A stretch of DNA of 64,000 nucleotides from DATKJY01 sp964540105 (lineage in GTDB: Bacteria; Zixibacteria; MSB-5A5; GN15; FEB-12), in the NCBI GenBank assembly GCA_964540105.1, contig CAZILL010000002.1, positions 1,178,001 to 1,242,000 of the forward strand, given 5' to 3'. The notes beneath the pieces were generated by a model. That model did not search any database and was not told where the DNA came from. It saw nothing but the letters and a program-made list of their open reading frames with translations. Below, piece after piece: positions 50,601 to 58,629 of this stretch (its first letter is position 1; each line of letters opens with the position of its first letter). Made by a program: the position numbers and the translations under genes.

Positions 50601-51112
50601 CATTTGGCCTTCCGCACGCAGACATACGTCATCTCGAGTTCAGGATCAAGTTGATTCGGCCGGTCGACCGAGGGTTGCAGGTCAGGATTGACACAGGTGG
50701 CATCAAGGCTCTGTATGTCGATGGCCCACTCAAAGGGGGAGCGGCGCCGATTGTGGCACAATCGAACGGTTCGATTCTCGACGCTGGTTTTGCGAGTACC
50801 CTGGCGGACTTTGCGAGCGCATTCATGATCAAGAATAACCCGTATCGCCCCGCTGACGGACCCGCGCTGTTCAATTACTACCTCGACACACAGTCGGCCG
50901 TCGATTTCAGAATTGTGACGCTCGCCGGTGAGCTCGTCTATGAGCGTCGCTCGGCGGAAGGAGCAGACGGTACGGCTGTCGGTCGACACACGATCGCGTG
51001 GGACGGTCGTAACGGGAATGGCGACTCGGTTCTAAATGGCGTGTACGTTGCGATGATCAGTCTTGAGAAGACCGGACAGACCGCCAGCCTGAAAGTTGCG
51101 GTAGTAAGGTGA
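47624..51112 (+). CDS. Large secreted multidomain protein with FlgD-like C-terminal domain
   Basis: 1162 residues from ATG 47624. Signal peptide about 10-38 (TAAFLSLALSASGISAVV). The body is a series of beta-rich Ig/CARDB-like stretches, e.g. SARIFLLDSNNNRKTDYDLS and INVGNSL-type boundaries, with repeated 'PAGTY' and 'NNG' turns. The last ~90 residues match the FlgD Ig-like module found at the end of many FCB secreted proteins: NPYRPADGPALFNYYLDTQS, WDGRNGNGDSVLNGVYVAMI. That end may be a sorting or assembly domain. The stop overlaps the start of the PorV-like gene, so both proteins probably work together in the envelope. Function unknown. Confidence 0.8.
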   Translation: MTGLGNAVKYYFVTSVRLLTAAFLSLALSASGISAVVVEHTEAPKQSPWSDRTLRNVMLADSLSSSRGHTLGVSSESNVAGQTTRYTIAARVTIRQLSEAAGGGLSILFPSEFDLTHVSLVGLTIDRPDLILKATRAVVAGQSLSVFLKAATTLRKHEDHQDPRVEIRIALDAPQNPLATGNYRVSACLFGANGSISGNFLQSSSVSIVPGPLAKIIMNLTPDQVVGNPFVGSARIFLLDSNNNRKTDYDLSANPILLVPASGALTPNLLNNPTLIDSGVINFQPASIRYSGLSGKIPLYATAGSLRSENVIVAFSGYELGACLNTQGAPLTQLYSGQSISLRVMASNNGALLAAERPTLTAYVMAGGKPVVTAFAASINGKVDTIAFDLPGDPFPTGSTALVLELRANYRAGDSLYSVFDRKEIPITVLSPVTLSVVANSISPRGAYAGVDFPFSFDIARNGFAGPIDSSTLTLQLLSSGNPLTTFFQGSATPANTLNGIIEYRDLVARIDSGAIPAGTYGLRLRYRLFSKGAVFAANGDFQSAFTVLQRPLIAYVGNSLTPQELYAGIFNSFGVSVSSSAVEILEVRPGSARLVVTGERFSASTDLIFTSSEGSLVPGLNPIQTKGPFIPQEKLGESLSVKIEFAYRDSLSQVYLTFSTDCRAARIPVVRPPTLQIIDVRSASPNDSKVNTGQRFQIACRVANLSPARADNVHLRLASDGASTFESHTSVESLPGNDTVEVFHDVTAARVKNNGEIFSVELLSANAVILPPANNVTLVEIQDPARLALSYTLEQASGEYVGFGETFGLTASLANFGSAEVSEGNYRLEASGFDFPQPGPFEGIIDVRSPVAFSFRAPTHDARLTLRFVLTTRPLDVNTHLPAEVNDSAFTVSIVVASVNGDLEASAVERHAVPVVVGSIIPLFVLQLTNHGASQFTDVSLDRIVVRLGEGSDRAFNLHDLIDMEATGFYDNNTQISSISIKADSAIFHIQSFGLPHADIRHLEFRIKLIRPVDRGLQVRIDTGGIKALYVDGPLKGGAAPIVAQSNGSILDAGFASTLADFASAFMIKNNPYRPADGPALFNYYLDTQSAVDFRIVTLAGELVYERRSAEGADGTAVGRHTIAWDGRNGNGDSVLNGVYVAMISLEKTGQTASLKVAVVR

Positions 51113-52947
51113 TGAAAATACCGTTTGTCATTTTCGGTCTTGTGGCTCTGTTCGTGCCTGCCTCCCCGACACTTCTGGCCAGCCAGGACGCAGGGCAGGA
51201 GACGGTGTTCTCGATTGGGGCCGGCGCCCGGTCGTTAGGGATGGGGGGCGCCTTCACCGGCGCTTCCGACGACGCGAGCGCCGTGTACTACAACCCGGCG
51301 GGGCTTACTGCCGTTGACTACCAGGAACTGGCCCTCACTCACGTTTCGCTCTTCCAGAGCAGCACCTTTGACATGGCGTTATGGGCTTATCCGGTAACCC
51401 GCAGAACGGCTCTTGGAGTCGGATTCCTTCGCTCCGCAACAACGGGTATCATCCGGAGCCGGGATTTCGTACGGGAGGGAACTTTCGGGTATTCTCACTG
51501 GCAGTTTCTCTTGTCTTACGCCCGACTCCTGGAACGAAGCTTCAGTCTGGGGGTGAGCTTGAAAATTGTCGGACAATCGATTGATACGATGTCCACGGTC
51601 GGGATCGGAGCTGATCTTGGCTTTCGGTCCAGAATCTATCGCGACCTGTCGGCCGGGATTATGATACGCGATGTCATCCCTTCTCAGCTGAGATTGGACA
51701 CTCTTTCCGAAGCAGCTCCGCTCTCGATCGTTGGCGGATTGGCTCTGCGGAACATGCGTCTCGGCCGAACGATCACAACGTCGATCACGCTCGACGCTGA
51801 AAAATTCGAACGGCGCAAACTGAAGATTCATGCCGGCACCGAACTTCTCTTCCTCGAGCAGTACGCCTTGCGAGCGGGATTCGATCGCGACAATCTAACC
51901 CTCGGCGCCGGAGCTGTGTGGAGACACCTGCGAATCGACTATGCCTACAAAGTGATCAGTTTCACCGACGATAGCCATCGCTTTTCACTCTCGTTGCTCT
52001 TCGGCGAGTCAGTATCGGAGCTTGCGGCGCGCACCGAGATTGAGGAGCAACAGAAGGGGAATCGGCTCCTCGCCGAGGAACGCCGCAGCAGGTTTGCGTT
52101 CTATAAGAAGCATGCCGAGGAAAACTACCGCGCGTTTCATCTGGACTCGGCGATGAGCTATTATCAGCGGGCTTTGGCGTTCGACGAGGGGAATCAGGAG
52201 ATTCTCAGTGCGATCAACGCCATCGAGAGTATTAGAAAGACGCAGGAGGAGGAGAATCGAAAACTTCAACAGTCCAGATCTGAGCTTGCGCGTTCTGCGA
52301 AAACCTATCTTGAACAAGCCCAGATGTTCTACGGCAAACGCTTCTATCAGGCGTCACGGGACATTCTGAGTCTGGTACTCGACATGGAACCCGACAATAC
52401 CGATGCGCGCAGGTTACAGGGTGACATCGATCAGGCCGTAGCGGAGGAGATTACCTCCGCAACACGACGAGCAGATGAAGCCCTCAGAGCCGGGCGCATG
52501 ATTGATGCGATCGAAGCGTTCAACCGAATCCTCGAGCTTGACCCCAACGTGCCCGGCATACGACTCGCACGCGCAAATGCGATCGCCAGCCTTGACCTCG
52601 CCCAGCGACTCAATCTCGGCATCGAGTTATTCAAGAAGGGGAGACTGGAGGGCGCAACGGCTCAATTTCAGGCAGTGCTCAAAGTCAACCCGGACGATCC
52701 GGTCGCGCTGGACTATTTGCAACGCCTTACCAAGACGGAAGTGGCTCCTTCTTCTCTCGATGATATCCAGAACGACCGTGATATTTGGCCGCTCTATCTG
52801 GAGGGGTTGCGCTACATGCGAAATCGGGAATACCAGAAGGCGATCGATGTCTGGGAACAAGTCCTCAAGGCATACCCCAACAACGCCAGTACGATCGACA
52901 ATCTCGAGCAGGCCCGTCTCCGCCTGAAGTCTGAAAAGCCGCAGTAA
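51112..52947 (+). CDS. PorV/PorQ-like outer-membrane beta-barrel fused to TPR domain
   Basis: 611 residues. Signal peptide about 1-24. Residues about 25-300 form a PorV/UPF0164-type barrel starting FSIGAGARSLGMGGAFTGAS and YYNPAGLTAVDYQ, the family hallmark. A charged helical linker (about 310-400) leads to TPR-like repeats (about 400-600; AMSYYQRALAFDEGNQEIL, NREYQKAIDVWEQVLKAYPN). PorV proteins act in type IX secretion or outer-membrane export in FCB bacteria. The fused TPR part should be periplasmic. It overlaps the large secreted protein gene by one base. Confidence 0.85.
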   Translation: MKIPFVIFGLVALFVPASPTLLASQDAGQETVFSIGAGARSLGMGGAFTGASDDASAVYYNPAGLTAVDYQELALTHVSLFQSSTFDMALWAYPVTRRTALGVGFLRSATTGIIRSRDFVREGTFGYSHWQFLLSYARLLERSFSLGVSLKIVGQSIDTMSTVGIGADLGFRSRIYRDLSAGIMIRDVIPSQLRLDTLSEAAPLSIVGGLALRNMRLGRTITTSITLDAEKFERRKLKIHAGTELLFLEQYALRAGFDRDNLTLGAGAVWRHLRIDYAYKVISFTDDSHRFSLSLLFGESVSELAARTEIEEQQKGNRLLAEERRSRFAFYKKHAEENYRAFHLDSAMSYYQRALAFDEGNQEILSAINAIESIRKTQEEENRKLQQSRSELARSAKTYLEQAQMFYGKRFYQASRDILSLVLDMEPDNTDARRLQGDIDQAVAEEITSATRRADEALRAGRMIDAIEAFNRILELDPNVPGIRLARANAIASLDLAQRLNLGIELFKKGRLEGATAQFQAVLKVNPDDPVALDYLQRLTKTEVAPSSLDDIQNDRDIWPLYLEGLRYMRNREYQKAIDVWEQVLKAYPNNASTIDNLEQARLRLKSEKPQ

Positions 52948-53006
52948 CCGCCGTTGGGGGACGTTTTTTGGTTCGTAAACGGGGGAGGTAAGAGTACCTT
53001 CTGAAC

Positions 53007-54968
53007 ATGTGGAATCGCCCCATCAAAGAGATCAACGCCGAGTTTCCCGCCGAGGACAAGTTCCTTGACGGAATTCGGCGCATCGTAAAGGAAAGCTGTG
53101 CGGTGGCCGGTATGGATCGCAAGGATACGTCGGCCGTCCTGCTCGCTATCGAAGAGGGGGCAACCAACATCATTCGTCACGCATATCTCTATGAGCGCGG
53201 CTCTTTGCGTCTACGCATCGTGATTTACAAGAAACTCATGGCTATCTCTCTGCTTGACTCGGGCCGTTCGTTCGATCCCCAGGGGTCGGGGCGGATTGAT
53301 CTCGAGCGGCTGGTTGAATCAGGCCGACGGGGCGGACTTGGCTTCTATATGATCCAAAAGATTATGGACTCGGTCGAGTATATTTCCGCCGCCGGCCTAA
53401 ACGAGCTGCGGATGATCAAACGCTTGCAGCGACCGCTCACGTCCACTCCTCCTTTGTTGCGGCGCATGTTTTCGCTACGTGTAAAATTCTCGGTGTGGAC
53501 AATGCTCATCGTGAGTCTGATTGTGGGCAGCGCCTTCTACTATGTTGATTCCAGGACCAGGCGCGAGGTATACTCTCATCTGGATGAGACCGTTTATGCT
53601 CTGACCAGAACAATCGCCGATCAGGCGGCAGGGTATATTATCAACCGCCGGAGTGACGTCGAGTTCGACGAACTGATCGTCAGTTATGTGCGGTCCAATG
53701 CGATGCTGAAGCAAATCGTCCTGACTGACAACAGCGGTCTCATCCTGGCTCACTCCGACGACATCAAGAACATCCGTAAATCCTACACCTATCCGGTACC
53801 GTCAGGAGTCGGGCCGCAGTTGTATCCGCAGCGATACGGCGTTGGCGGCGAGGTCATGAATTTCTGGACTTTGTCGGTTCAGGTCGGCGAGCATTCCGTC
53901 GGTCTTGTTCACGTGACCTACACCTCCTCGCATCTGCAATCGCTCTTGTCACAGGGACGCAGAACGGCGCTCCTGGTCACCGCTGCCTTGTTATGCATCG
54001 GAATACTGGGAGTCTACTTACTTTCTAACTACTTCGTCAGGCCGATCGTGCGCATCACCGACAGAGTCCGCCGCTTCAGCTCGGGAGATCTTGAGACTGA
54101 GCTTCCCCTTGAGGGAGCCGACGAGTTCTTCGAGATCAGTCGAGCTCTCAACGATATGATGACCCGGCTCAGCCGCGATCGCCGGAACGTCATCGAAAGG
54201 GAGAAAATGGCCAAGGAAATCGAAGTGGCAGCGCAGATTCAAAAGACCCTGCTTCCCCGTGATCTCCCGCGCATTCCGGGTCTGGAGATTGATGCGTTTT
54301 ATCGCGCTGCGTCAATGGTGGGTGGTGACCTGTATGACGTTTTCGAGACGGGCCCCGATCGTTTTTGCCTGGTCGTGGCCGATGTCTCCGGAAAAGGGGT
54401 ACCGGCCTCCCTGGTGATGTCAATGCTAAGGACCGTGATCCAGATATACGCCGCCGACGCCAGCTCAGCTCGAGAGACACTCATCAACGTTAATGAATAC
54501 CTTGTTCGCAACATGCCGGTCGGGATGTTCATCACGGTGCTGATGGCGATTTATGAGAGTCGGGACAGAAAGCTGCATATAGCGTCGGCCGGCCATAATG
54601 CGCTTCTCTACTACAAAGCCGAATCGCGGGAGATACTCAAATTAAACCCGCCCGGTATGCCCCTCGGCGTGGATGTCACGCTCAATACGAAGTTCTCCGA
54701 CGGCCTGGAGGAAGCGATCATCGACATGGATGCCGGAGACTGCTTCATCATGTACACCGACGGGATCACTGAATCAGTTGACCGCGACCGGAAACAGTAT
54801 GGCCTGGATCGGCTGTCCAGTTTTCTTTCGAACATACTCAACGAACGAAATCCACCTACCCCGCAGAGAATCTCCGAATCTCTGATCAAGGAAATCGACG
54901 ACTTCTCTGGATTTACCAAGCAGAATGACGATATTACTTTCATAGTGGCTCGCGCCACACCTCACTGA
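53007..54968 (+). CDS. RsbW-type kinase domain fused to membrane HAMP and SpoIIE phosphatase
   Basis: 653 residues combining two opposing activities. Residues 1-145: serine/threonine kinase of the RsbW/HATPase_c_2 type with LLAIEEGATNIIRHAYLYE (N box), LLDSGRSFDP (G1) and GGLGFYMIQKIMDS (G2). Residues 154-180: membrane helix; about 181-320: extracytoplasmic sensor; 321-346: second helix; about 347-400: HAMP (RPIVRITDRVRRFSSGDLET). Residues about 430-650: SpoIIE/RsbU PP2C phosphatase with GGDLYDVF, DVSGKGVPASLVMS and YTDGITES. The next gene encodes a STAS protein, the natural substrate of both. Kinase and phosphatase are normally separate proteins. Confidence 0.9.
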   Translation: MWNRPIKEINAEFPAEDKFLDGIRRIVKESCAVAGMDRKDTSAVLLAIEEGATNIIRHAYLYERGSLRLRIVIYKKLMAISLLDSGRSFDPQGSGRIDLERLVESGRRGGLGFYMIQKIMDSVEYISAAGLNELRMIKRLQRPLTSTPPLLRRMFSLRVKFSVWTMLIVSLIVGSAFYYVDSRTRREVYSHLDETVYALTRTIADQAAGYIINRRSDVEFDELIVSYVRSNAMLKQIVLTDNSGLILAHSDDIKNIRKSYTYPVPSGVGPQLYPQRYGVGGEVMNFWTLSVQVGEHSVGLVHVTYTSSHLQSLLSQGRRTALLVTAALLCIGILGVYLLSNYFVRPIVRITDRVRRFSSGDLETELPLEGADEFFEISRALNDMMTRLSRDRRNVIEREKMAKEIEVAAQIQKTLLPRDLPRIPGLEIDAFYRAASMVGGDLYDVFETGPDRFCLVVADVSGKGVPASLVMSMLRTVIQIYAADASSARETLINVNEYLVRNMPVGMFITVLMAIYESRDRKLHIASAGHNALLYYKAESREILKLNPPGMPLGVDVTLNTKFSDGLEEAIIDMDAGDCFIMYTDGITESVDRDRKQYGLDRLSSFLSNILNERNPPTPQRISESLIKEIDDFSGFTKQNDDITFIVARATPH

Positions 54969-55025
54969 CCGACGAACATTTTTCTTGCCAGAATCGGCTC
55001 GAAATAGTTCATTGGCAGTACGGGA

Positions 55026-55448
55026 ATGGTCATACGACCTCTCACGAAAGTTATGGAGTCGATAAATATATCACTATTGGAGACGGGCTCGAATAAGAAC
55101 GTCTCGGAAATCCGCGTCGACGGTGTCATCGATACCCTGACCGCGGGTGAACTTGACGAAGTCATCGAGTCGTTGGTGAAGCGAGGTCGGTATTGCATTG
55201 TAATCGACCTGGCCGGTGTCGACTACATATCCTCCGCAGGCTGGGGGATATTCATCTCCTATATCAAAGCGGCTCGAGCGAATTCGGGGGATATCAAGCT
55301 TGCCGGGATGATTCCCAATGTCCGCGAGATCTATGAGTTACTTGAGTTCGACAATGTACTGCACGCCTATACCTCTCTGGAGGAGGCCCGCAGCAGCTTT
55401 GACACGCCGCCAGACGTAAAAAAAAAAGCCAAGAACTCACCCGAGTAA
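55026..55448 (+). CDS. STAS-domain anti-anti-sigma factor
   Basis: 140 residues in the annotated frame. STAS fold at about 15-115 (SEIRVDGVIDTLTAGELDEV; IVIDLAGVDYISSAGWGIFI) with the phosphorylatable Ser region YISSAGWG. In partner switching the unphosphorylated form binds the kinase/anti-sigma protein; here that is probably the fused protein encoded just upstream. The C-terminus (FDTPPDVKKKAKNSPE) includes a run of ten As, and a -1 shift there extends the protein by 96 residues. A second start at ATG 55053 is possible. Confidence 0.88.
   Translation: MVIRPLTKVMESINISLLETGSNKNVSEIRVDGVIDTLTAGELDEVIESLVKRGRYCIVIDLAGVDYISSAGWGIFISYIKAARANSGDIKLAGMIPNVREIYELLEFDNVLHAYTSLEEARSSFDTPPDVKKKAKNSPE
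55418..55427 (+). other. A10 slippery run in the STAS gene
   Basis: Ten consecutive As (55418-55427) cover codons 131-134 (GTA AAA AAA AAA). Ribosomal -1 slippage or transcriptional insertion of one A would move reading into the downstream frame. It is also a place where a sequencing error is likely. Confidence 0.6.
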
Positions 55449-55717
55449 CAGTTGTTGACGAACTTCTGACCCCGGTTCAATCTCGCGGCTCCTTCTCAGA
55501 GCATCGTTCGGATATCATCGAAGAGAGCGCTCCGCAGCAGAGAGTTCTGCAGGCGGTTCGTCACGATCCCTTCGCGACCATATCAGAGCTGCGAAGAGAG
55601 ATTAATCGACGCGCAGGCTCGACCATGCTGAGCTGGTGGGCGATTTTTGGGGTTCTCAGGAAACGAGGTCTCCTGCGCAAGCGGTCTCGTTTCAGATATG
55701 CCCGGGGGAATCGTTAA
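55427..55717 (+). CDS. Winged-helix-like C-terminal extension of the STAS protein, in the -1 frame
   Basis: From the A10 run the -1 frame stays open for 96 codons to TAA 55715. It reads as real protein: SQELTRVTVVDELLTPVQSR, then QQRVLQAVRHDPFATISELR and a basic end (FGVLRKRGLLRKRSRFRYAR), the pattern of a winged helix. The frame is closed upstream by TGA 55400 and contains no ATG, GTG or TTG before an internal ATG near 55625, so it cannot be started by itself at full length. It must be reached from the STAS gene (230-residue fusion), or the run has 11 As in reality, or the gene is broken. Confidence 0.55.
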   Translation, partial: SQELTRVTVVDELLTPVQSRGSFSEHRSDIIEESAPQQRVLQAVRHDPFATISELRREINRRAGSTMLSWWAIFGVLRKRGLLRKRSRFRYARGNR

Positions 55718-55741
55718 GTTGTTATCTTGAATGTTTTTAGG

Positions 55742-55769
55742 TTGACACTCCGGCGCGATTTCGTACATT
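55742..55769 (+). promoter_or_regulatory. Candidate sigma70-type promoter for the GGDEF gene
   Basis: Consensus TTGACA (55742-55747), 16 bases, TACATT (55764-55769). The start near 55776 leaves about 20 bases before the preferred ATG at 55797. Confidence 0.55.
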
Positions 55770-55796
55770 GCGTGTCACGGTGTGGAGACGTCACAT

Positions 55797-57449
55797 ATGG
55801 GTCAAATGATGCTCAATCAGAGTGCCCTGGCAATCACTCTCGGAGTTCTCGTCGTTATCCTGGCTTATCTACTGATGTCCAGAATCCGATCGGACCGGAT
55901 TCGAGCCCGGACTCTCGGGAACAGTGATCCCATACGATTCCTCAAGTTAATCGAGCCGGACAGTCTTGAAGGTTCCATTCAAGCTGTCGCGGGCAGAGTA
56001 TCCGAGTTGCTGAAATCTTCTTATGATTGTGACCGAATCGTGTTCCTCCGTAAGCAACGTGCCTTTTTCGAAATGAACTATTACTATGGCATCCGCAGAT
56101 TCAATCGCAGTGATTTTAGGCTGAAGTCCTCACCTGAGTTGATCAATGTCATGCGGCAGGACTTTGCTCCGAGAGCGGTCGATGTCTTGGTCGGTCAGTT
56201 GTCGGACCTCGCACTCACGCGTCTGAGGGAGCAGGACCTCTCGCTGTTCTTTCCCGTATTCTGGGGTGAGAACTTGTATGGGATCTACTTTGTCAGGAGC
56301 GAGCGCCTGATGACGATACCGTCACTGACCACTCAGGTGGGAGTCATGGCACGGTTGCTCTCTGTTGCATATCACAATCGCTGGCACGAAGCGCGGTACG
56401 AGAAGCTCTCGCGACGAACTCAGGAAAACCGGAGCAGCGCGAATGGCGAGAACTCCGGGTTCTCCGGGCACTCGGTTCTGAAGTTGGTGAGGCATCGCGA
56501 ATTGGAGACGCTGGTCCCCAAGTTGATGGAGGCGGTCCAAAGTGAGCTGGGAGCGACGAGACTCGTCTATCTCTACCAGGGAGTAGACCGATCGTTGCCG
56601 ACCCTGTCGATTCGAAGCGGCATCGCGAACAACATCGACATTGACGTGCCGATGCCACTCAAGGAATTGACGCGGTTACTCGGCAATACTGGCCTTACGG
56701 ATATAGAGCAGGTCAGGGGTGAGCGACAGGAGATTTCAGCGTGGGCTTCACGGCTCGAGGCGGCGGGGCTGCGGTTTGTGACCTCTTTTCCGGTGTCAGC
56801 GAGTCGTCCGGGCGTTCTTGTGTTCAGTTCAGATAGGCCAGACCAAGAACTCAGGAGTGGTCTGGAGCAATTCCGCTCGTCTATGAGAGAACTATACAGC
56901 AACGCGGAACTGTTTGGGCAGATGGAAGAGCTGTCCTATACTGATAGTCTTACCGGCCTTTTCAATCAGCGGTACTTCCACAAGCGGCTAACCGAAGAGA
57001 TCGACCGTGCCCGACGCTACGGACGCTCGCTGGCGCTCATCATGTTTGATCTGGATCAACTCAAGGCGATCAATGATCGTCTTGGTCATCAAGCCGGTGA
57101 TGCGATGCTGAAGCAAATGGGGGAGACTCTGAGAAGTTCGGTTCGCGCGATCGACGTGATTGCGCGCTATGGGGGCGATGAGTTCTGCATCATCATGCCG
57201 GAGGCTGACAGCGGGACTTGTTCGCGATTCATGCAGCGCTTCCATTCCAAGATTTCGTCGAGCCGCTATGCTCTTCCGGGGATCGACGAGCGGCTGAATT
57301 GCACTATCTCACTCGGTGGAGCGGTCTTCCCGGAACACGCCGCCAGCCCGGAAAAACTGATCTTTGCGGCCGATATGGCCATGCTTAACGCAAAGGAAAC
57401 AGGTCGCGATACCTACGTGCTATACGACTCCCTGCTCCAGACGCAGTGA
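55797..57449 (+). CDS. Membrane-anchored GGDEF diguanylate cyclase
   Basis: Makes c-di-GMP from two GTP. 550 residues from ATG 55797 (GGAG ten bases upstream); a GTG at 55782 would leave almost no leader after the promoter. An N-terminal membrane helix (about 8-25, ALAITLGVLVVILAYLLMS) is followed by two GAF-like regions (about 50-380). The GGDEF domain (about 390-545) is intact: YTDSLTGLFNQRYFHKRLTE, active site GGDEF at 459-463, and the inhibitory I-site RAID five residues before it. It should thus be active and product-inhibited. The polysaccharide genes downstream are a plausible target of the signal. Confidence 0.92.
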   Translation: MGQMMLNQSALAITLGVLVVILAYLLMSRIRSDRIRARTLGNSDPIRFLKLIEPDSLEGSIQAVAGRVSELLKSSYDCDRIVFLRKQRAFFEMNYYYGIRRFNRSDFRLKSSPELINVMRQDFAPRAVDVLVGQLSDLALTRLREQDLSLFFPVFWGENLYGIYFVRSERLMTIPSLTTQVGVMARLLSVAYHNRWHEARYEKLSRRTQENRSSANGENSGFSGHSVLKLVRHRELETLVPKLMEAVQSELGATRLVYLYQGVDRSLPTLSIRSGIANNIDIDVPMPLKELTRLLGNTGLTDIEQVRGERQEISAWASRLEAAGLRFVTSFPVSASRPGVLVFSSDRPDQELRSGLEQFRSSMRELYSNAELFGQMEELSYTDSLTGLFNQRYFHKRLTEEIDRARRYGRSLALIMFDLDQLKAINDRLGHQAGDAMLKQMGETLRSSVRAIDVIARYGGDEFCIIMPEADSGTCSRFMQRFHSKISSSRYALPGIDERLNCTISLGGAVFPEHAASPEKLIFAADMAMLNAKETGRDTYVLYDSLLQTQ

Positions 57450-57482
57450 ATTCCCATCCTCTGATCCTGCACAGTTTTAATC

Positions 57483-57511
57483 TTTACAGCCGGTGAGCGC
57501 CGGGGTATATT
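57483..57511 (+). promoter_or_regulatory. Sigma70-type promoter for the polysaccharide genes
   Basis: TTTACA (57483-57488), 17-base spacer, TATATT (57506-57511). Good match with exact spacing; start near 57518, about 60 bases before the exporter gene. The spacer contains a CCGG-type mini-palindrome. Confidence 0.7.
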
Positions 57512-57576
57512 CGTGCCTCAAAGAAACAATGAAATCTGCCGATTTAATGGAATGAGATTCCGGAGAACATAGGGAC

Positions 57577-58578
57577 ATGAAAGCCAAGTCAGACGTTTTG
57601 AGGTTTCTGTTTGTCGCGTGCCTCTTCTTTCTGTTGAGTGACGCGCTGGTAGCTGCCGACTACAAGATTGGCACCGACGACGTCTTGGAGGTGACTTTCT
57701 GGCAGGATGCCAGGCTGAACAAGTCGGTCCGAGTTGATGCTGATGGAACCATTACGCTCGACCTCATCGGCCGTATTGAGGCCGCCGGCCTGAGCGCCGA
57801 TGAACTCCAACGAGACATCATTCGTCAGATCACGCGATTGAACACGAGTGTCTCACAGGCGGTCGTGCGGGTGACGGGTTTCAATCATAACTATGTTTTT
57901 ATGAGTGGACTGCTTCGCTCACCCGGCAAGAAATCTTTCGAGGTAATTCCTGACTTATGGACCCTGATCAACGAAGCCGGTGGGATTCTGGAGGGAGGGG
58001 ACCTGACTCGGGTGACCATTATTCGGGGGGGAGATCAGGCGGGCAAGGTGGAGTTGGTCAATGTCAGCGCGGCAATTGCCTCGGGACAGGTCGACAAATT
58101 ACCCAAGGTTGATCGTGAGGATACGATCGACATCCCCCGCATTCCCGGAGGATTCTCCGGGGCGGACCTCTCGCGCAGTGTCGAGCTGAAGAATATCATC
58201 TATGTGGTAGGCGCGGTCAATCGACCAGGGCCGATACAGTTTCAAGATAACGTCGACATCCTCGACGCCCTGGCGCTGGCCGGCGGAGATCGACCCGATG
58301 CCGATCTGAGAAAGGTGAGAGTTATCTCAAAGGATGGGTATTTCGGTCAGTCGTTTCAGTATGATCTCGAGAAGTACGCTGCAACCGGTCGCCCGGCGCG
58401 TTATGTTCTTCGCAAGGAGGATACATTCATAGTTCCTGCGAAGAAGACCCCCTTCTTTGGGTTACGCCTTGACATCGCGACCATCACCGCACTGGCAGGA
58501 ACGGCGACTACTGTCATTCTGCTTCTCGATCGTTTGAACCAAGACCAGAATACAACTGCAACAGTCTTGCAGCGATGA
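57577..58578 (+). CDS. Polysaccharide export protein (Wza/BexD-type, Poly_export and SLBB)
   Basis: 333 residues with a signal peptide (about 8-27, ending DALVAAD). The Poly_export domain (about 30-105) starts YKIGTDDVLEVTFWQDARLN with VDADGTITLDLIGRI. SLBB-type beta-grasp regions follow (VFMSGLLRSPGKKSFEV; VYVVGAVNRPGPIQFQDNVD, core VGAVNRPGPIQF). A C-terminal hydrophobic segment (about 295-318) may cross the outer membrane as in Wza. No lipobox Cys is present. First of the exopolysaccharide set. Confidence 0.92.
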   Translation: MKAKSDVLRFLFVACLFFLLSDALVAADYKIGTDDVLEVTFWQDARLNKSVRVDADGTITLDLIGRIEAAGLSADELQRDIIRQITRLNTSVSQAVVRVTGFNHNYVFMSGLLRSPGKKSFEVIPDLWTLINEAGGILEGGDLTRVTIIRGGDQAGKVELVNVSAAIASGQVDKLPKVDREDTIDIPRIPGGFSGADLSRSVELKNIIYVVGAVNRPGPIQFQDNVDILDALALAGGDRPDADLRKVRVISKDGYFGQSFQYDLEKYAATGRPARYVLRKEDTFIVPAKKTPFFGLRLDIATITALAGTATTVILLLDRLNQDQNTTATVLQR

Positions 58579-58629
58579 TTGGGATCGCAATAATGCAATC
58601 CCGGGTTTCGACAATCACAGGTAACGGCA

